Below, piece after piece: positions 21,961 through 35,490 of a DNA stretch of 64,000 nucleotides. Source of the DNA: Paguma larvata (taxonomy: Eukaryota; Chordata; Mammalia; Carnivora; Viverridae). A program made the translations under genes and the position numbers. The stretch covers positions 50,620,960-50,684,959 of the forward strand of contig CM057839.1 in NCBI GenBank assembly GCA_030068075.1. Direction: 5' to 3'. The notes beneath the pieces were generated by a model, which was given only the letters and a program-made list of their open reading frames with translations, made no database searches and was not told the DNA's origin. Each line of letters starts with the position of its first letter. The first letter of the stretch is position 1.

Positions 21961-22383
21961 TGATTATATGGGGAGTGACATCAGGATCATGCCAGTGTAA
22001 GACATCCCTTTTTGTTCTCCTTTTAAACAACTAAAGAGACATCCGTCCATAAATAAAAGTGCCTCTGTGGGAGGCACTGTGAGATCCAGCACCATATGCC
22101 AAAGGATCTTGGAGTAGTCTTGCCCACCCGTGCATGCAGTAATATCTAGACAGCCCTCAGTATGGGTGACAGAAACAGTAAAACTTCAGCAAACCTGACT
22201 CAGTGCCTCCAGGCTGCATTTGGGGAAAACCTGGAAGAGTGCTGAACTTGGGCAGAAACCCACAGATAATAGGGACTTTGTAGAAGTCCGCCCTTCACAA
22301 GGGAAGATTTGAATACACTGTTGGAGAAGGAAGGAAGGAAGGAAGGAAGGAAGGAAAGAAGGAAGGAAGGGAGAGAGAGAGAG

Positions 22384-22446
<63 letters not shown>

Positions 22447-23060
22447 AAAGAAAGAAAGAAAGAAAAAAAAAAAGAAAGAAAAAGAAAGAAAGAAAGGACG
22501 AACGAACGAAAGGGAGGGAGGGAGGAAGGAAGGAAGGAAGAAAGAAAGAGAGAGTTTGGATACATTGGAGAGAGTGAGAAGAACTTATCCAGTGCCACCA
22601 CGCCCCCAAGGTAACATTGCATGGGATGGGATCAGCTGGCAGTGACCTCCCCCATGGAGAGAGAGCAGTGAGTGAATGCTAGGCCTCCCCTGCTGTGAGC
22701 TATGCTGCTGGAGAAACTTGTTTCTCTCTAGCAGCACCCAGAGTGCTGAGGTATGACTTCCATGATTCAGAAGAGGGAGGTTGGGAAAGATGCAGATAAG
22801 AATATCTAAGGGCATTAAAGGAACACATTCTTGCTGACTGCACTCAGGATTTCAGCAGGAATTCTACCCTCAAGCCTCTGGAAGGACCTTACCCTAGGAT
22901 CCTTCACTAGGCCCTACCAAGGCCCTACCTTCACAGGCACTACCAATGCCCTGTGTGCTAAACCTACACTTGCCCCATGTCTGCAGCCCGCTCCTTGTGT
23001 ATGCTTCTGAGTGTGATGGTGAGAGTGAGCTCTCTCCAGTAAACACAGTGCTGTCAGAAA
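21960..23060 (+). mobile_element. HAL1/L1 5'-region-like sequence with microsatellite
   Basis: Leader-like sequence that appears continuous, across later insertions, with the ORF1-like block at 24180-25110. The assignment comes from that continuity and from similarity to antisense L1 leaders elsewhere in the window. It has no intact ORF. Confidence 0.4.
22326..22552 (+). repeat. (GGAA)n/(GAAA)n microsatellite
   Basis: About 225 bp of almost pure purine: GGAA units, then GAGA, then at least 14 uninterrupted GAAA units, interruptions, GGGA, and GGAA again. The open frames across it (Lys/Glu-rich or Phe/Leu/Ser-rich) are artefacts of the repeat. Confidence 0.97.
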
Positions 23061-23071
23061 AAAATAGACGA

Positions 23072-23690
23072 GGTGCAAACTGGTGCAGCCACTCTGGACA
23101 ACTGTGTGGAAGTTCATCAAAAAAATGTAAATAGAACTACCCTATGACCCAGCAATAGCACTGTTAGGAATCTACCCAAGAGATACAGGACTGCTGAGGC
23201 ATAGGGGCACGTGTACCCCGATGTTCATAAGCAGCACTTTCGACAATAGCCAAATCATGGAAAGAGACTAAGTGTCCATCAACTGATGAATGGATAAAGA
23301 AGATGTGGTATATATATATAATGGAATACTACGCAGGAATGAGAAAGAATGAAATCTGGCCATGTGTGACAACATGGATGGAACTGGAGGGTATTATGCT
23401 GAGTGAAATAAGTCAGGCAGAGAAAGACAGATGCCATATGTTTCCACGCATAGGTAGGCTTTGTGAGACCGAACAGAAAACCAGGGGGGAGGGGAAGAGG
23501 GGAAGGAAAAAAAGCCACAGAGAGGGAGGAAGGCATAACATAAGAGACCCTCAAAGACTAAGAACAAACTGAGGGGAGAGGGGCTGTGGGAGGAGGCAGA
23601 GGGGGTGATGGACACAGAGGAGAGTACTTGTTGGGATGAGCACTGGGTGTTGTATGGAAACCAATTTGACAATAAATTATTTAAAAAAAG
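23072..23690 (+). mobile_element. Young 5'-truncated L1 insertion
   Basis: It carries the last about 620 bp of a felid L1. The ORF2 C-terminus encodes MWYIYIMEYYAGMRKNEIWP and TWMELEGIMLSEISQAEKDR, followed by the 3' UTR and an A-rich tail. Near-identical flanks AAAAAATAGAC(G/A)AGG at about 23058-23073 and 23700-23715 are the target-site duplication. Confidence 0.9.
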
Positions 23691-23853
23691 GAAAAAAAAG
23701 AAAAAATAGACAAGGATCTTTGGGCAAGTGAAAAAGCACAGTCTTGAGCTGTATCTCCACCTTTTGGAAAGTAAAAGAAAGGTTTCTAGAAACCAGCCGG
23801 ATGTGTTTTAAGAACCAGAGAAGACATAAAAGTTTAAGAAATATACCATGAGA

Positions 23854-24165
23854 TGGAACTGGAGGGTATCATGTTAAGTGAAATAAGTCAGTCAGAAAAA
23901 GACAGATACCATATGTTTCCACGCATAGGTGGATTTTGAGAGACTAAGCAAAAACCAGGGGAGAGGGGAAGAGGGGAAAGGAAAAAAAGACACAGAGAGG
24001 GAGAGAGATAAAACATAAGAGACTCTCAAAGACTAGAACAAACTGAGGGTGAGGGGGGTAAAGGAGGGGGGAGGAGGGGGTGACGGGCATTAAAGAGAGC
24101 ACGTGTTGGGATGAACACTGGGTGTTATATGTAAACGAATTTGAAAATAAACTATTAAAAAAAAA
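23854..24165 (+). mobile_element. Young 5'-truncated L1 insertion (about 310 bp)
   Basis: Last part of ORF2 plus 3' UTR of the same L1 family as the copy 160 bp to its left, with a poly(A) tail. A perfect 18-bp target-site duplication AAGAAATATACCATGAGA is at 23836-23853 and 24166-24183. Confidence 0.95.
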
Positions 24166-24574
24166 AAGAAATATACCATGAGAGGGAGTAAGAAGTGTGG
24201 GGCAATTGTATCCATAAGAAGGTCTGAGTAAACCCCAGATACAACAGGACCAACAAACAGCATATCCCACCTGAAGGTGCCTTCCCATCTGAAGGCAAGA
24301 CGTAAAGATTTGAGAATTTTCTGCTGCTTCAAATGCGAAAGCAGCAATACAAAGCTACAAGGAATAGAAAGAATCAACACATCAGGAAACACAATCAAAA
24401 CCAAGCAAACAAAAAACAGTCCCCCAATAACTAAAATCAAAGGCACAGAACTTAGTGATCTAACTGATAAAGCATTCAAAATAGCTCTTTTGAGGAAACT
24501 TTAATGAGCTAAAGGAAAACACACAATTTAATAAAATGAGAAAATAATACATGAACAAAATGAGATATTTAAAA

Positions 24575-24793
24575 ATTTTTTATTTTTAAAAAATATTATT
24601 TATTTATTTTGAGAGAGAGAGAGAGCACAAGCAGGAGAGGAGCAGAGAGCGGGGAGAGAGAGAATCCTAAGCAGACTTTGCACTATAAACACACAGCCTG
24701 ATGCAGGGCTCCATCTCATGAACTGCAAGATCATGACCTGAGCCAAAATCGAGAGTCAGATGCTTAACCGACTGAGCCACCCAGGATCCTCTG
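24575..24793 (-). mobile_element. CAN-SINE
   Basis: Antisense copy ending ACTGAGCCACCCAGGATCCT, inserted in the HAL1/L1 ORF1-like block. Confidence 0.92.
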
Positions 24794-25109
24794 AACAAAA
24801 TAAGATATTAACAGAGATAAAATGAGATATTTAATGATATATTTAACAGAGATATTTTTAAAAAGAACCAAACAAATTTTGGAGCCTAAAAAGAATCAAT
24901 AAAATGAAAAATGTAATAGAGAGTGTCTACAGCACAACAGACCCAACATTCCCAGAAGAGGGAATAAATGAAGTAGAGGATAGGAACTTGGAAATAAACT
25001 CATCAATGGAAAACAAAGAATAAACAAAAAGAAGTGAAGAAAAAGCCTATATGGCAAATAGGACTCTGTCAAATGTAGAAATATTAGAAAAATCAAGATT
25101 TCCAGGTGG

Positions 25110-25560
25110 AGAATAGTGGGAGAAAGAGGACCCCAACTACCTCCATTTGACCTCAGTCTGTACTTTCTAATTGATTAAGTTCTTTCCAGCTTATCTTTTA
25201 ACTCAGGCAAAAGACCTAGCAGCCAAAAGCATCCTGTGATGAGAACTGAAACTACCCCCTCAAGGACTATAGATCCCACGTGATTGACCCCAAGACAGTG
25301 ATCTGATCTACCTTTACTGCCCAGCTGCATGTACCCACCAAACTTGATCCACATTTTCCTTCTATAAACCTGAAAGAATTTTCAGCACTTTGAAGACTGT
25401 CTTTGAGAAGCTAGTCTGCTTTTTCCCCAGTGTTGGCCTCACTGAAATAAATTCCTTTCTGGTTTCACCACCACTCATCTCTCTGCCTTTGGATTTGTCA
25501 GTGATAAGTTGCTGAACCTGGTTTGTCGGGGTCCTAGGAGCCAGGTGCTTTTGTACCCTT
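25110..25560 (+). mobile_element. Candidate solo LTR
   Basis: About 450 bp that interrupts L1 ORF1-like sequence. It has a promoter-like first half, an AATAAA at 25446-25451 and a pyrimidine-rich end followed by TTTGTCGGGGTCCTAGG. The layout is LTR-like. Exact ends and family were not established. Confidence 0.45.
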
Positions 25561-25734
25561 GGGCTCTGACTACATGTGCAGAAAGTTTATCTAAAGAAAT
25601 AATAGTTGAGAACTTTCTAATCCTGGGAAGGGAATTAGATATCCAGGCACATGATGATAATAGATCACCCTATTATCTTCATGCAAAACAACCTTTTCTA
25701 AGACAAACTATAGTAAAACTGTCAAAAATCAAAG

Positions 25735-28700
25735 ATAGGAGGAGCCTGGGAAGATGGTGGAGTAGAAGGATCCTAAGCTCATCTTGTCCCCCAGATACAC
25801 CTAGATAATAGTCACATCAGTGCAAGTAACCCAGAAAACAACCCACAAACTGGAAGAATAGAGTCTCTACAGTTAATTAGAGACAGGAGGTCATATCAGA
25901 AAGAGTAGGAGGGGTAGAAGTAGAGATGAACCAAACTCTCCTGTGAGACTAACCACAAAAGAGAGGGACACCGCAAGCATGGAGAAGGGAGGGGAACAGA
26001 ACCCACACCAGGCACCCTAGTAACAGGGGAGCTGCACTGGGAAGACAAGTCCATATAATGTTTGGCTTTGAAAACCAGTAGGGCTTAACTTCAAGAGTTT
26101 GTAAAACCAGTAGGGGTTAACTCTAGGAACTTTAAAAATGAACAAACTCAGCTCTGGGAGAGCCAGATGGTGATAAGAAACTGAGTTCCTGTCCTTAAAC
26201 AGATGACATAACAGTCTTGCCAAGATACAGCATAGAAGCAGCAGTTTGAAAAGAGCCTAGAGGATAGGGGAAGGAGGTTTATTTACTAATCTCAGAACAT
26301 GTGCAAGACAGTCAGGGTTCTTTAGGAGGCTTCTCCAAAAACAAAAAAGATGGGTGCCATTTCTTCCCCACTTACACCACCCAGCCTAGATAGCTGGCCA
26401 CCTGTAGGACCTAACTTGGACACTCTCCATTTAGCTTGCTAACACCACATGCCCCACTTCCATGTTCTCCTGCAGATCTTCCTACTTTACTCTGCCCATT
26501 CAGCAGGAATCCCCCCACAGTGCTCCTGATGTGTCTCATTCTGCAAGCAGCCTGACAGAGAATAGCACCACTCCAAAATGACTCCTGCACTGGGAAGAGG
26601 GGAAGATAATCACACACACACAACAGTTCAGCTGCATCTTCAGGAGTAGGCTGGAGAAATTTCAGCTATTACAGATCAGCTATCTGATCTTATTGCCAGC
26701 ATTGCCCACACAACAAAAACCTCACAGGAGGCAGCACAAGGAGAGAGCCCTATAGTTCAGGGTCATTGCAACCCCAACAGATAGGACTGGGGGCAGACAT
26801 CTGGTCTGACTGCAGGCTCCATGCACCAATGAACCCCTCTCAGGAGACAACACAGGGACAATGTCTTGCAGCTTAGTGCAACTACAGTACTGTCACATGG
26901 GCTGAGGGCAGGTATCTGGTCTGACCCAACTACAAACACAAGGTAGCCCCAGACCGGTCTCTTAACAGCCTGGGGAACAAACCTTGCTCACAACAGGCAA
27001 AGTGGGTCACTGCAGCCAACTATACTGAAGGCAAACCTGGCTCAGCCACAATAGTAGGGCACACAAAATACACAGGAGATACCCCTGCTGAGCAGGGGAA
27101 TTGTACTGTAGGACACTACGGGACCTCTTCTTCATAAGTCCACTACTTTCAAGAGCAGGAGATGTAGCTGACTTTCCGAAAACATAGAAATAAACACAGA
27201 GAATTAGACGATATAAGACAGAGGAAGATGCCTTAAATGAAAGAACAGGACAAAAGCTGTAAAATCAATTATATCTATAAAAATCTGTCAAAGTATTCGT
27301 AAACTAAAATGATGTAATGTATGACATCACACATGTAAAATGTGGGGGAAGAGTAGCAATTTACTGCTTTTAGAATGGGTTCAAACTTAAGCAACCATTA
27401 ACTAAATATAGACTGCTATATGTGTAAGACGTTGAATATAAATCTAATGGTAACAAGACAAAAACCTGTAATATATATGCAAAAATAAAGAAAAAGGAAT
27501 ATAAGCATATCAGTAAAGAAAGCCATCAAACAACAAAGGAAAAGAGCAAGGGAAGAGAGGAATGGAGAAGAACTACAACCCCCCCCTCCATAAAACAAGT
27601 GACAAAATGCCAGTAAGTACATACTTATCAATAATTACTTTGAATGCAAATGGACTAAATGCTCTAATCAAAAGACATAGGGTGAATGAATGGATAAAAA
27701 AGCAATCCATCCATATGCTGCCTATAAGAGACTCATTTCAGACTGAAAGACACATCCAGATGGAAAGTAAAAGGATGGAAAAATATTTATCATCAAAATG
27801 GAAATGGGGAGAAAGCTGGGGTAGCATTCCTAACAATGGACAAAATAGGCTTTCAAAGACTGTAACATGAGACAAAGAAGGACACTACTTAATGATAAAG
27901 GGAACAATCCAATTAGAAGATGTAACAACTGTAAATCTTTATCACCCAAAATTGGAGCACTCAGATAAATAAAGTGCTAATACCAAATATAAAGGGAGTA
28001 ATTGATAGCAATACAAAATAGTAGTAAAGCTTACTTTACATCAATGCATAGATCATCCAACCAGAAAATCAACAAGGAAACAGTGGCTTTGAATGATGTA
28101 TTGGACCACAAAGTTCTAACAGATATATTGAGAATACTCTGTCCTAAAACAGCAGAATACATATTCTTTTCAAGAGCACATGGAACATTCTCCAGTATAG
28201 GTCATATGTTAGGCCACAAAACAAGTCTCAACAAGTTCAAAAAGATTGAAACCAGAGCATGCATTTTTCCCAACCACAATGGTATGAAACTAGAAATCAA
28301 TCACAAGAAAAAACCTGGAAAGAACACAAATGCATGGAGGTTAAATAACATGAATTAAACAATGAATAGGTCAATTATGAAAAACAATGAATAGGTCAAT
28401 TATGAAATCAAATGGAAATTTAAAAAAATACATGGAGACAAATGAAAATGAAAACACAATGTTCCCAAATCTTTGGAATACAGAAAAAATTATTCTAAAA
28501 GAGAAGATTATAGCAATACAAGCTGACCTCAAGATGCAAGAAAAATCTTAAACAACCTAATCTTATACCTAAAGGAACTGGAGAAGAAGAGACAAAGCCC
28601 AAAGCAAGTAGCAGGAAAGAAAGAATAAAATTAGAGCAGAAAGAAATGAAATAGAGACTTAAAAGGACAACAGAATCAGGAGCTGGTTCTTTGAAAAAAA

Positions 28701-31540
28701 TCAACAAATATTTGATATATCTTTAGCTAGCCTCATCAAAAGAGATGAGGGTTTGGGTGGAGAGGGAGAGAGGGGGAGGGGAGGAAGAGAGAGACGGAGA
28801 GAGAGAAAGAACTCGAATAAATAAAGTCAGAAAAGAAGGAGGAAAAATAACCAACACCACAGAAATACAAAGAATTACAAGACAATATTATGAAAAATTA
28901 TATGCCAACAAATTGCATAATCTAGAAGAAATGGATAAATTCCTGGCAATATATAACCTTCCAAAACTGAATGAGGAAGAAATAGAAAATTTGAGCAGAC
29001 TGATTACTAGCAATGAAATTGAATCAGTAATAATAATAATAATAAACCCTCAACAAACAAAAGTCCAGGACCAGATGGCTTCACTGTGAATTCTACCAAA
29101 CGTTTAAAGAAGAGTTAGTACCTATTCTTCCCAAACTATTCCCAAAAATATAAGGGAAGGGACAGATTCCAAGTTCATTCTATGAGGCAAGCATTACCCT
29201 CATACCAAAACTAGATAAAGACCCTAAAAAAAGAAAGCTACAGGCCAGTATCTCTGATAAACATAGATGGAAAAACCTTCATCAAAACATTAGCAGACTG
29301 AATCCAACCGTACATTAACCAATCATTCACCATGATCAAGGGGAGTTTATTCTAGTGATGTAAGGTGGTTCGATATTCACAAATTAATCAGTGTGATACC
29401 TCATATTAAGAAGAGAAGGGATTAAAAACCATATGATCATTTCAATGGTTGCAGAAAAAGCATTTGACAAAGTCCAATATCTGTTCATGAGGAAAACTCA
29501 ACAAAGTACATTTAGAAGGAACACATCTCAACACAATAAAGGACATATATGAAAAATCCACAGCTAACATCATACTCAATGGTAAAAAACTGAGAGCTCC
29601 TCCTCTAAGGTCAGGAATAAGACAAAGATGTCCACTCTCACTACTTTTACTCAACATAGTACTGGAAGTTCTAGCTACAGCAATCAGAGAACAAAAGGCA
29701 ATAAAAAGCATCCAAATTGATAAGGAAGAAATAAAACTGTCACTATTTGCAGATGACATGATACTATATAGAGAAATCTCTAAAGACTCCACCAAAACAC
29801 TACTAGAACTGGTAAAAAAAAATTCAATAAAGTAGGATACAAATTATGCAGAAATGTGTTTCTATACATGAAAATAAAGTGGTATAAAGAGAAATTAAGA
29901 GAACAATCCCACTTCCAATCACACCAAAAATAATAAAATATATAGGAATAAACTTAACCAAGGAGGAGAAATCTATATCGTACTCTGAAAACTATAAAAC
30001 GCTGATGAAAGAAACTGAAGATGATGCAAACAAATAGGAAGATATTCCATGCTCATGGATTTGGAGAACCAATATTGTTCAAATTTCCATACTACCCAAA
30101 GCAATCTACAGATTTAATTCAATCCTTATCAAAATACCAAAAACATTTTTTTTACAGAACTAGAACAAATAATCTTAAAATTTATATGGAACCACAAAAG
30201 ACCCTGAATAGCCAATGCTCTTAAAAAAAAAAAACAACACGAAAAACAAAAAACAAAACTGAAGGTATCGCAATCTCACATTTCAAATTTACTACAAAGC
30301 TGTAGTAATCAAAACAGTATGGTACTAGCACAAAAATAGACACATATATCAATGGAAAACCAACTAAAGAGTCCAGAAATAAACTCAATACTTTTCTGGT
30401 CAATTAATCTATAACAAAGGAAGGAAAAATATACAATGGAAAAAATGTAGTCTTTTCAACAAATATTGTTGGGAAAACTGAACAGCTACATGCCACAAAA
30501 ATGAAACTGGACACCATATACCATATATCATTCTTACACCACACTAAAATATAAACACAAAATGCATTACAAACCTAAATGTGAGATCTGAAACCACAGA
30601 ATTCTTAGAGGAATACACAGGCAGTAATTTCTTTGATATCAGCTGTAAAAACGTTTTTCTAGATTTGTCTCCACTGCCCAGGGAAACAAAAGGAAAATTA
30701 AACTATTGGGACTACATCAAAAAGAAAAACAAAACAAAACAAAAACTTTTCCACAGTAAAGGAAAGCATCACTAAAACAAAAAGGCAACGTTTTTGGGAA
30801 AAAAGATAATTGCAAATGATATATCTGATAAGGGGTTAATATCCAAAATACATAAAGAACTTATACAACTTGACACCACAAAACCCAAACAATTCAATTA
30901 AAAAATGGGCAGAGGAGCTGAATGGATATTTTTCCAAAGAAGACAGATGACCATAAGACACATGAAAAGAATCTCAACATCATTCATCATCATGAAAAAG
31001 CAAATCAAAGCAACAACGAGATATTACCTTAAACCTATCAGAATGGCTAAAATAAACACAAGAAACAAGTAGTGTCAGTGAAGATATGGAGAAAAATGAT
31101 CCCTCATGCATTGTTGGTGGGGATGCAAACTGATGCAGTCCCTGTGGAATACATTGTAGAGGTTCCTTGAAAGTTACAAATAGAAATACCATATGATCCA
31201 GTAATACCACTACTGGGTATTTACCCAAAGAAAACAAAAACATGAATTTAATCCCTATGTTACTGCAGCATTGTTTACAATAGTCAAGATATGGGAGGAA
31301 CTCAAGCGTCCATCAACAGATAAATGGATAAAGAAGAGGCAATGTGTATACACACATATATATCATGGAAGTTTATTCAGCCATAAAAAGTGAAATCTTG
31401 CCATGTGCAACAACATGAATGGATCTAGACAGTAAAAGCTAAGTGAAATTAAAAGATGCTAATTATTCACAATAAAATATATGAAAGTATCCAACACAGT
31501 GGTAAAAGTAAATATACAGTCAGAGTTAGAAAACTCTAAT
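25735..31540 (+). mobile_element. Sense L1 sequence: 5' leader plus broken ORF2 and 3' end
   Basis: A 5' start (GAGCCTGGGAAGATGGTGGA) with about 1.4 kb of leader is followed after 27250 by inter-ORF and ORF2 sequence. Endonuclease sequence lies at 27616-28330 (STYLSIITLNANGLNALIKR). Reverse transcriptase runs from about 28850 to 29830, with the FADDMILY active-site block near 29747-29770. The C-terminal region lies at 30900-31480. The ORF1 segment is largely missing, so two L1 copies may be joined near 27200. Multiple frameshifts and stops make it inactive. Confidence 0.75.
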
Positions 31541-31541
31541 T

Positions 31542-31728
31542 TGGGGGTTATTTGGGTGCTCAGTCAGTTTTGTGTCTGACTCTTGATTTCAGCTCAGATG
31601 GTGATCTTATGGTTCGTGGAATAAGCCCCACATTGGGCTCTGTGCTGATGATGCAGAACCTGCTTGGGATTCTCTTTCCCTCACATTTGTGTTCTCTCAA
31701 AATAAATAAATAAACATTAAAAAAAGGA
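31542..31728 (+). mobile_element. CAN-SINE
   Basis: Sense, diverged copy (TTGGGTGCTCAGTCAG head, AAATAAATAAATAAACATTA tail). Confidence 0.88.
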
Positions 31729-32622
31729 GAAAACAAAAAAGGAGAAATTTTTTAATAGGATGGTGTATTAACTACTTAGCTAAAGTATAAAGGCGGAAGG
31801 AATAAAGTAAAATAAAATAACTGTAGCTACTATAATTAGTTAATAAGTACACATTTTAATGAGAAGTAAATTATAACACCAAAAATATAAAGAGGGGGAC
31901 ATAAGGGTAGAGTTTTTTATGTGATCAAAGTTGCAATCAGCTTTAAATGAACTATTTTGTCTATATGATGTTTTATGTAAGCCTTATGGTAACCTCAAAG
32001 CAAAACCTTAGAGCAGATGCACGGAAGATGAAGAAACAGAGCATCCAACTATAGAAAACTACCAATTTACAATAGGCAAAACAGGGAGAGAAGGAAACAA
32101 TGGAACTATAAAACCAACAGAAAGTAATTAATAAGATGGTATTAGTAAGTCCTTACATATCAATAATTAAATATTAATGGATTATTCACCAATCAAAAGT
32201 CACAGAATAACTGGATGGATAAAAAAAACAAGAACCATCTATCTGCTCCCTTTAAAAGATTCATTTCAGATTTAAGAACACACATAAACTCAAAATGAAG
32301 AGATGGAAAAAAAGATATTCCATGCAAGTGGAATCCTAAAGATTTAGACAAAATAGACTTTAAGCCAAAAACAATAACAAGAGACAAAGAAGATATTTAT
32401 ATAATGATATAGGAGTCAATTCATCAAGAACATATGATAATTATAAATATGCACATCCAGAATTGGAACATCTAAATATATTAAGCAAATACTTAAAGAT
32501 CTGAAGGGAAAAACAGACTAAAATACAATAATAGTAGGCGACTTCAATACTACACTTTCAGCAATTGACAGATCATCCAGGGAATGATCAACAAGGGAAC
32601 ATTGGACTTGAATCACTCACAC

Positions 32623-32845
32623 GTTTTTTAAAATGTTTATTTATTTTTGAGAGAGAGAGAGAGAGAGAAAGAGACAGAGCATGAGTGGGGGAGGGATAAA
32701 GAGGGAGGGAGATGCAGAATCCAAAGCAGGCTCCGGGCTCTGACCTGCTGGGACCGAACCCAACTTGGGGAAGAATCCACACGCAGTGAGATCATGACCT
32801 GAGCTGAAGTCGGACACTCAACCGATTGAGCCATCCAGGTTCTCC
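32623..32845 (-). mobile_element. CAN-SINE
   Basis: Antisense copy within sense L1, head ATTGAGCCATCCAGGTTCTC. Confidence 0.92.
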
Positions 32846-35314
32846 AGACTGGAACCACTTTAGACAAATGCATCTAACATATGTTTATAGAACATTCCAC
32901 CCAGGAAGCAGAATACACATTCTTCTCAAGTACACATGGAATATTCTCTAGGACAGATCACATGATAGGCCACAAAACAATATTAGCAAATTTAAGAAGA
33001 CTGAAATCATACCAAATATCTTTTTGATAACAATGGTATGAAACTAGAAATCAGCAACAAAAGGAAAGCTGGATATTTTAAAGCAAGTGGAAACTAAATA
33101 ACACACTCTGGAACAACAAATAAGTCAAACAAAAAATGAAAAAAGAAATAAAAACATATCTCAAAACAAATGAACATGGAAACACAACACACCAAAACAT
33201 ATGGGATGCTGCAAAAATAGTTCTAACAAGGATATTTACAGCATTAAACACATAGTATCTTAAAATCAAGATCTCAAATACTACCTAACTTCACAACTCT
33301 AGGAACTAGAAAAAGAGGAACAAACTAAACCTAAAGTTAGCAGAAGGATGGGAAATAACACTGATCCTAGTGGAAATAAATGAAATAGAGAACAGAAAAA
33401 CAATACAAAAGATCAGTGAAAGTAGAGCTGCCTTTTCAAAATGACAAACAAAATTCAAAATGATAAGTAGATGATAAACAAAACTTTAGTTAGTTTAATT
33501 AACAAAAAAAAAACCTACAGAAGACTCAAATAAATAAAATTAGAAATGAAAGAGGGGACATTACAGCTGATACTAAGAAATTCATAGGATAGGTAAGAGA
33601 CCAGTATGAACAATTACATGCCAATAAATTGGATCATCTAGAAGAACTGGGTAAATTCCTAAAAGCATATAATCCACCAAGACTGAATTAGGAAGAAATA
33701 CAAAATCTGAACAGATCAGTATTGAGTAATGAGATCAAATCAGTAATCAAAGCCATTCCAACATAGAAAAGTCTAGGACCAAATGGCTTCACTGGTTAAT
33801 TCTACCAGACATTTAAAGAAGAATTAATGCTAACCCTTTTCAAAGTTCCACAAAATTGAAAAGAATACTTCCAAACTCATTTTATGAGACTAGTATTACC
33901 CTGATACAAAAAAAGGGAACTACAGGCCAATATTTCCAATGAATAAAGATACAAAAATGCTCAACAAAATATTAGCAAACTTTAATTCAGCACATTAAAA
34001 GAATCGTACCATGATCAAGTAGGATTCATCCCCACATGCAAGGGATGGTTCAATAAATACAAATCAGTAAATGTAATACACCACATTAATAGAATGAAGG
34101 ATACAAATTGTATCGTCATCTCAATAGATACAGAAAACGCATTTGACAAAATATGACATCCTTTCATGATAAAAAATGCTTAAATAATAAGGTACAGAAG
34201 GAATGTATCTCAACATAATAAATGTCACATATGACAAACCCACAGCTGACATCACATTTAACAGTGAAAGATTGAAAGCTTTACCTCAAAGATCAGGAAC
34301 AAGACAAGAATACCCACTCTGATAGCTCTTATTCAACACAATACTGGACGTCTTAGAGCAATTAAGGAAGGAAAAGAAATAAAAGCATTCAATAATAAAA
34401 GGCAATAAAGTAATTGTATGGATCTTTAATACCCCTCTGTCAACAATAGATAGATCATCCAGACAGGAAATAAATAAGGAAATAGTAAATTTGAACAATA
34501 CCATAAACCAAATAGATGTAACAGACACATACATTCTATCCAACAGCAGCAGAATATACATTCTTCTCAAGCACAAAGGAAACATTCTCCAGGATAGACA
34601 ATACGTTAGTGACCTCAATAATATAAAACTAGAAATCAATAATAGAAAGATAATTTGAAAATTCACAAGTATGTGTACGTTAAACAACACACTTCTGAAC
34701 AAGTAATAGGTCAAAGAATAAATCAAATGGGGAATCCAAAAATATTTTTAGAGAAATGAAAATTAAAACACAATACCAAAATTTATGGGATGCAGGACAA
34801 GAAGTTCTAACAGGAAAATTTATAGCAATAAATGCCTACATTAAGAAAAAAAGAAAGATCTCAAATAAATGACCTAACTTTACATATCAAGGAACTAGAA
34901 AAACAAAAACAAAAACAAAAACTAAATGCAGTAAAGTAAGGAAACAATGATCAGAGCAGAAATAAATGAAATAGAGACTCAAAAAATAATAGAAAAGATC
35001 AACGAAACAGCTGGGTTCTTAAAAGAAACAGAAATGATGAACTTGAAGCTAGACTAAGTGGGGAATAAAAGAAGACTCAAGTAAATAAAATAGTAGAATT
35101 ATAGACCAATATCGTTGATGAACATAGTTAAAAATCCTCAACAAAATGCTAGCACACTATAGCATAGCATATAGAGTTGCGAAATCATTATGTTGTATGC
35201 CTGTTGTATACACATTATGTGTAAAGCACATTAAATAGATCATACATTATAATTAACTGAGAATTATCTCTGGGATTCAAGGTTGACTTATACACAAATC
35301 AGTAACTGTGATAC

Positions 35315-35490
35315 GGGGGTGCCTGGGTGTCCCAGTCAGGTAAGCATCCTACTCTTGATTCAGCTCAGGCTCTGATCTTACGGTTCGTGAGATGGAGCCC
35401 CATGTCAGTCTCTCTCTCTTCCCCTCCCCTGCTCATGCTCTCTCTCTCTCTCTCTCTCTCAAAATGAATAAACATTAAAGAAAATAAATG
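35315..35490 (+). mobile_element. CAN-SINE
   Basis: Sense copy (GGGGGTGCCTGGGTGTCCCA) with an uninterrupted TC dinucleotide run. It is flanked by short repeats related to TGTGATA. Confidence 0.92.

Larger units (their letters stand above)
24184..25735 (+). mobile_element. HAL1/L1 ORF1-like sequence with SINE and LTR-like inserts
   Basis: A-rich sequence with ORF1-type coiled-coil coding traces (TAAAGCATTCAAAATAGCTC, then GAAATAAACTCATCAATGG). Interrupted by a SINE at 24575-24793 and by LTR-like sequence at about 25110-25560, it resumes near 25585 (ATAATAGTTGAGAACTTTC). No intact frame. Confidence 0.55.

Noticed and set aside
22200..22622. Phe/Leu/Ser-rich and Lys/Glu-rich frames over the purine tract
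   Set aside because: They are translations of a microsatellite in successive frames, not genes.
27562..30224. Several 60-120 codon plus-strand frames
   Set aside because: They are broken pieces of L1 ORF2 and are covered by the mobile-element entry rather than called as separate genes.
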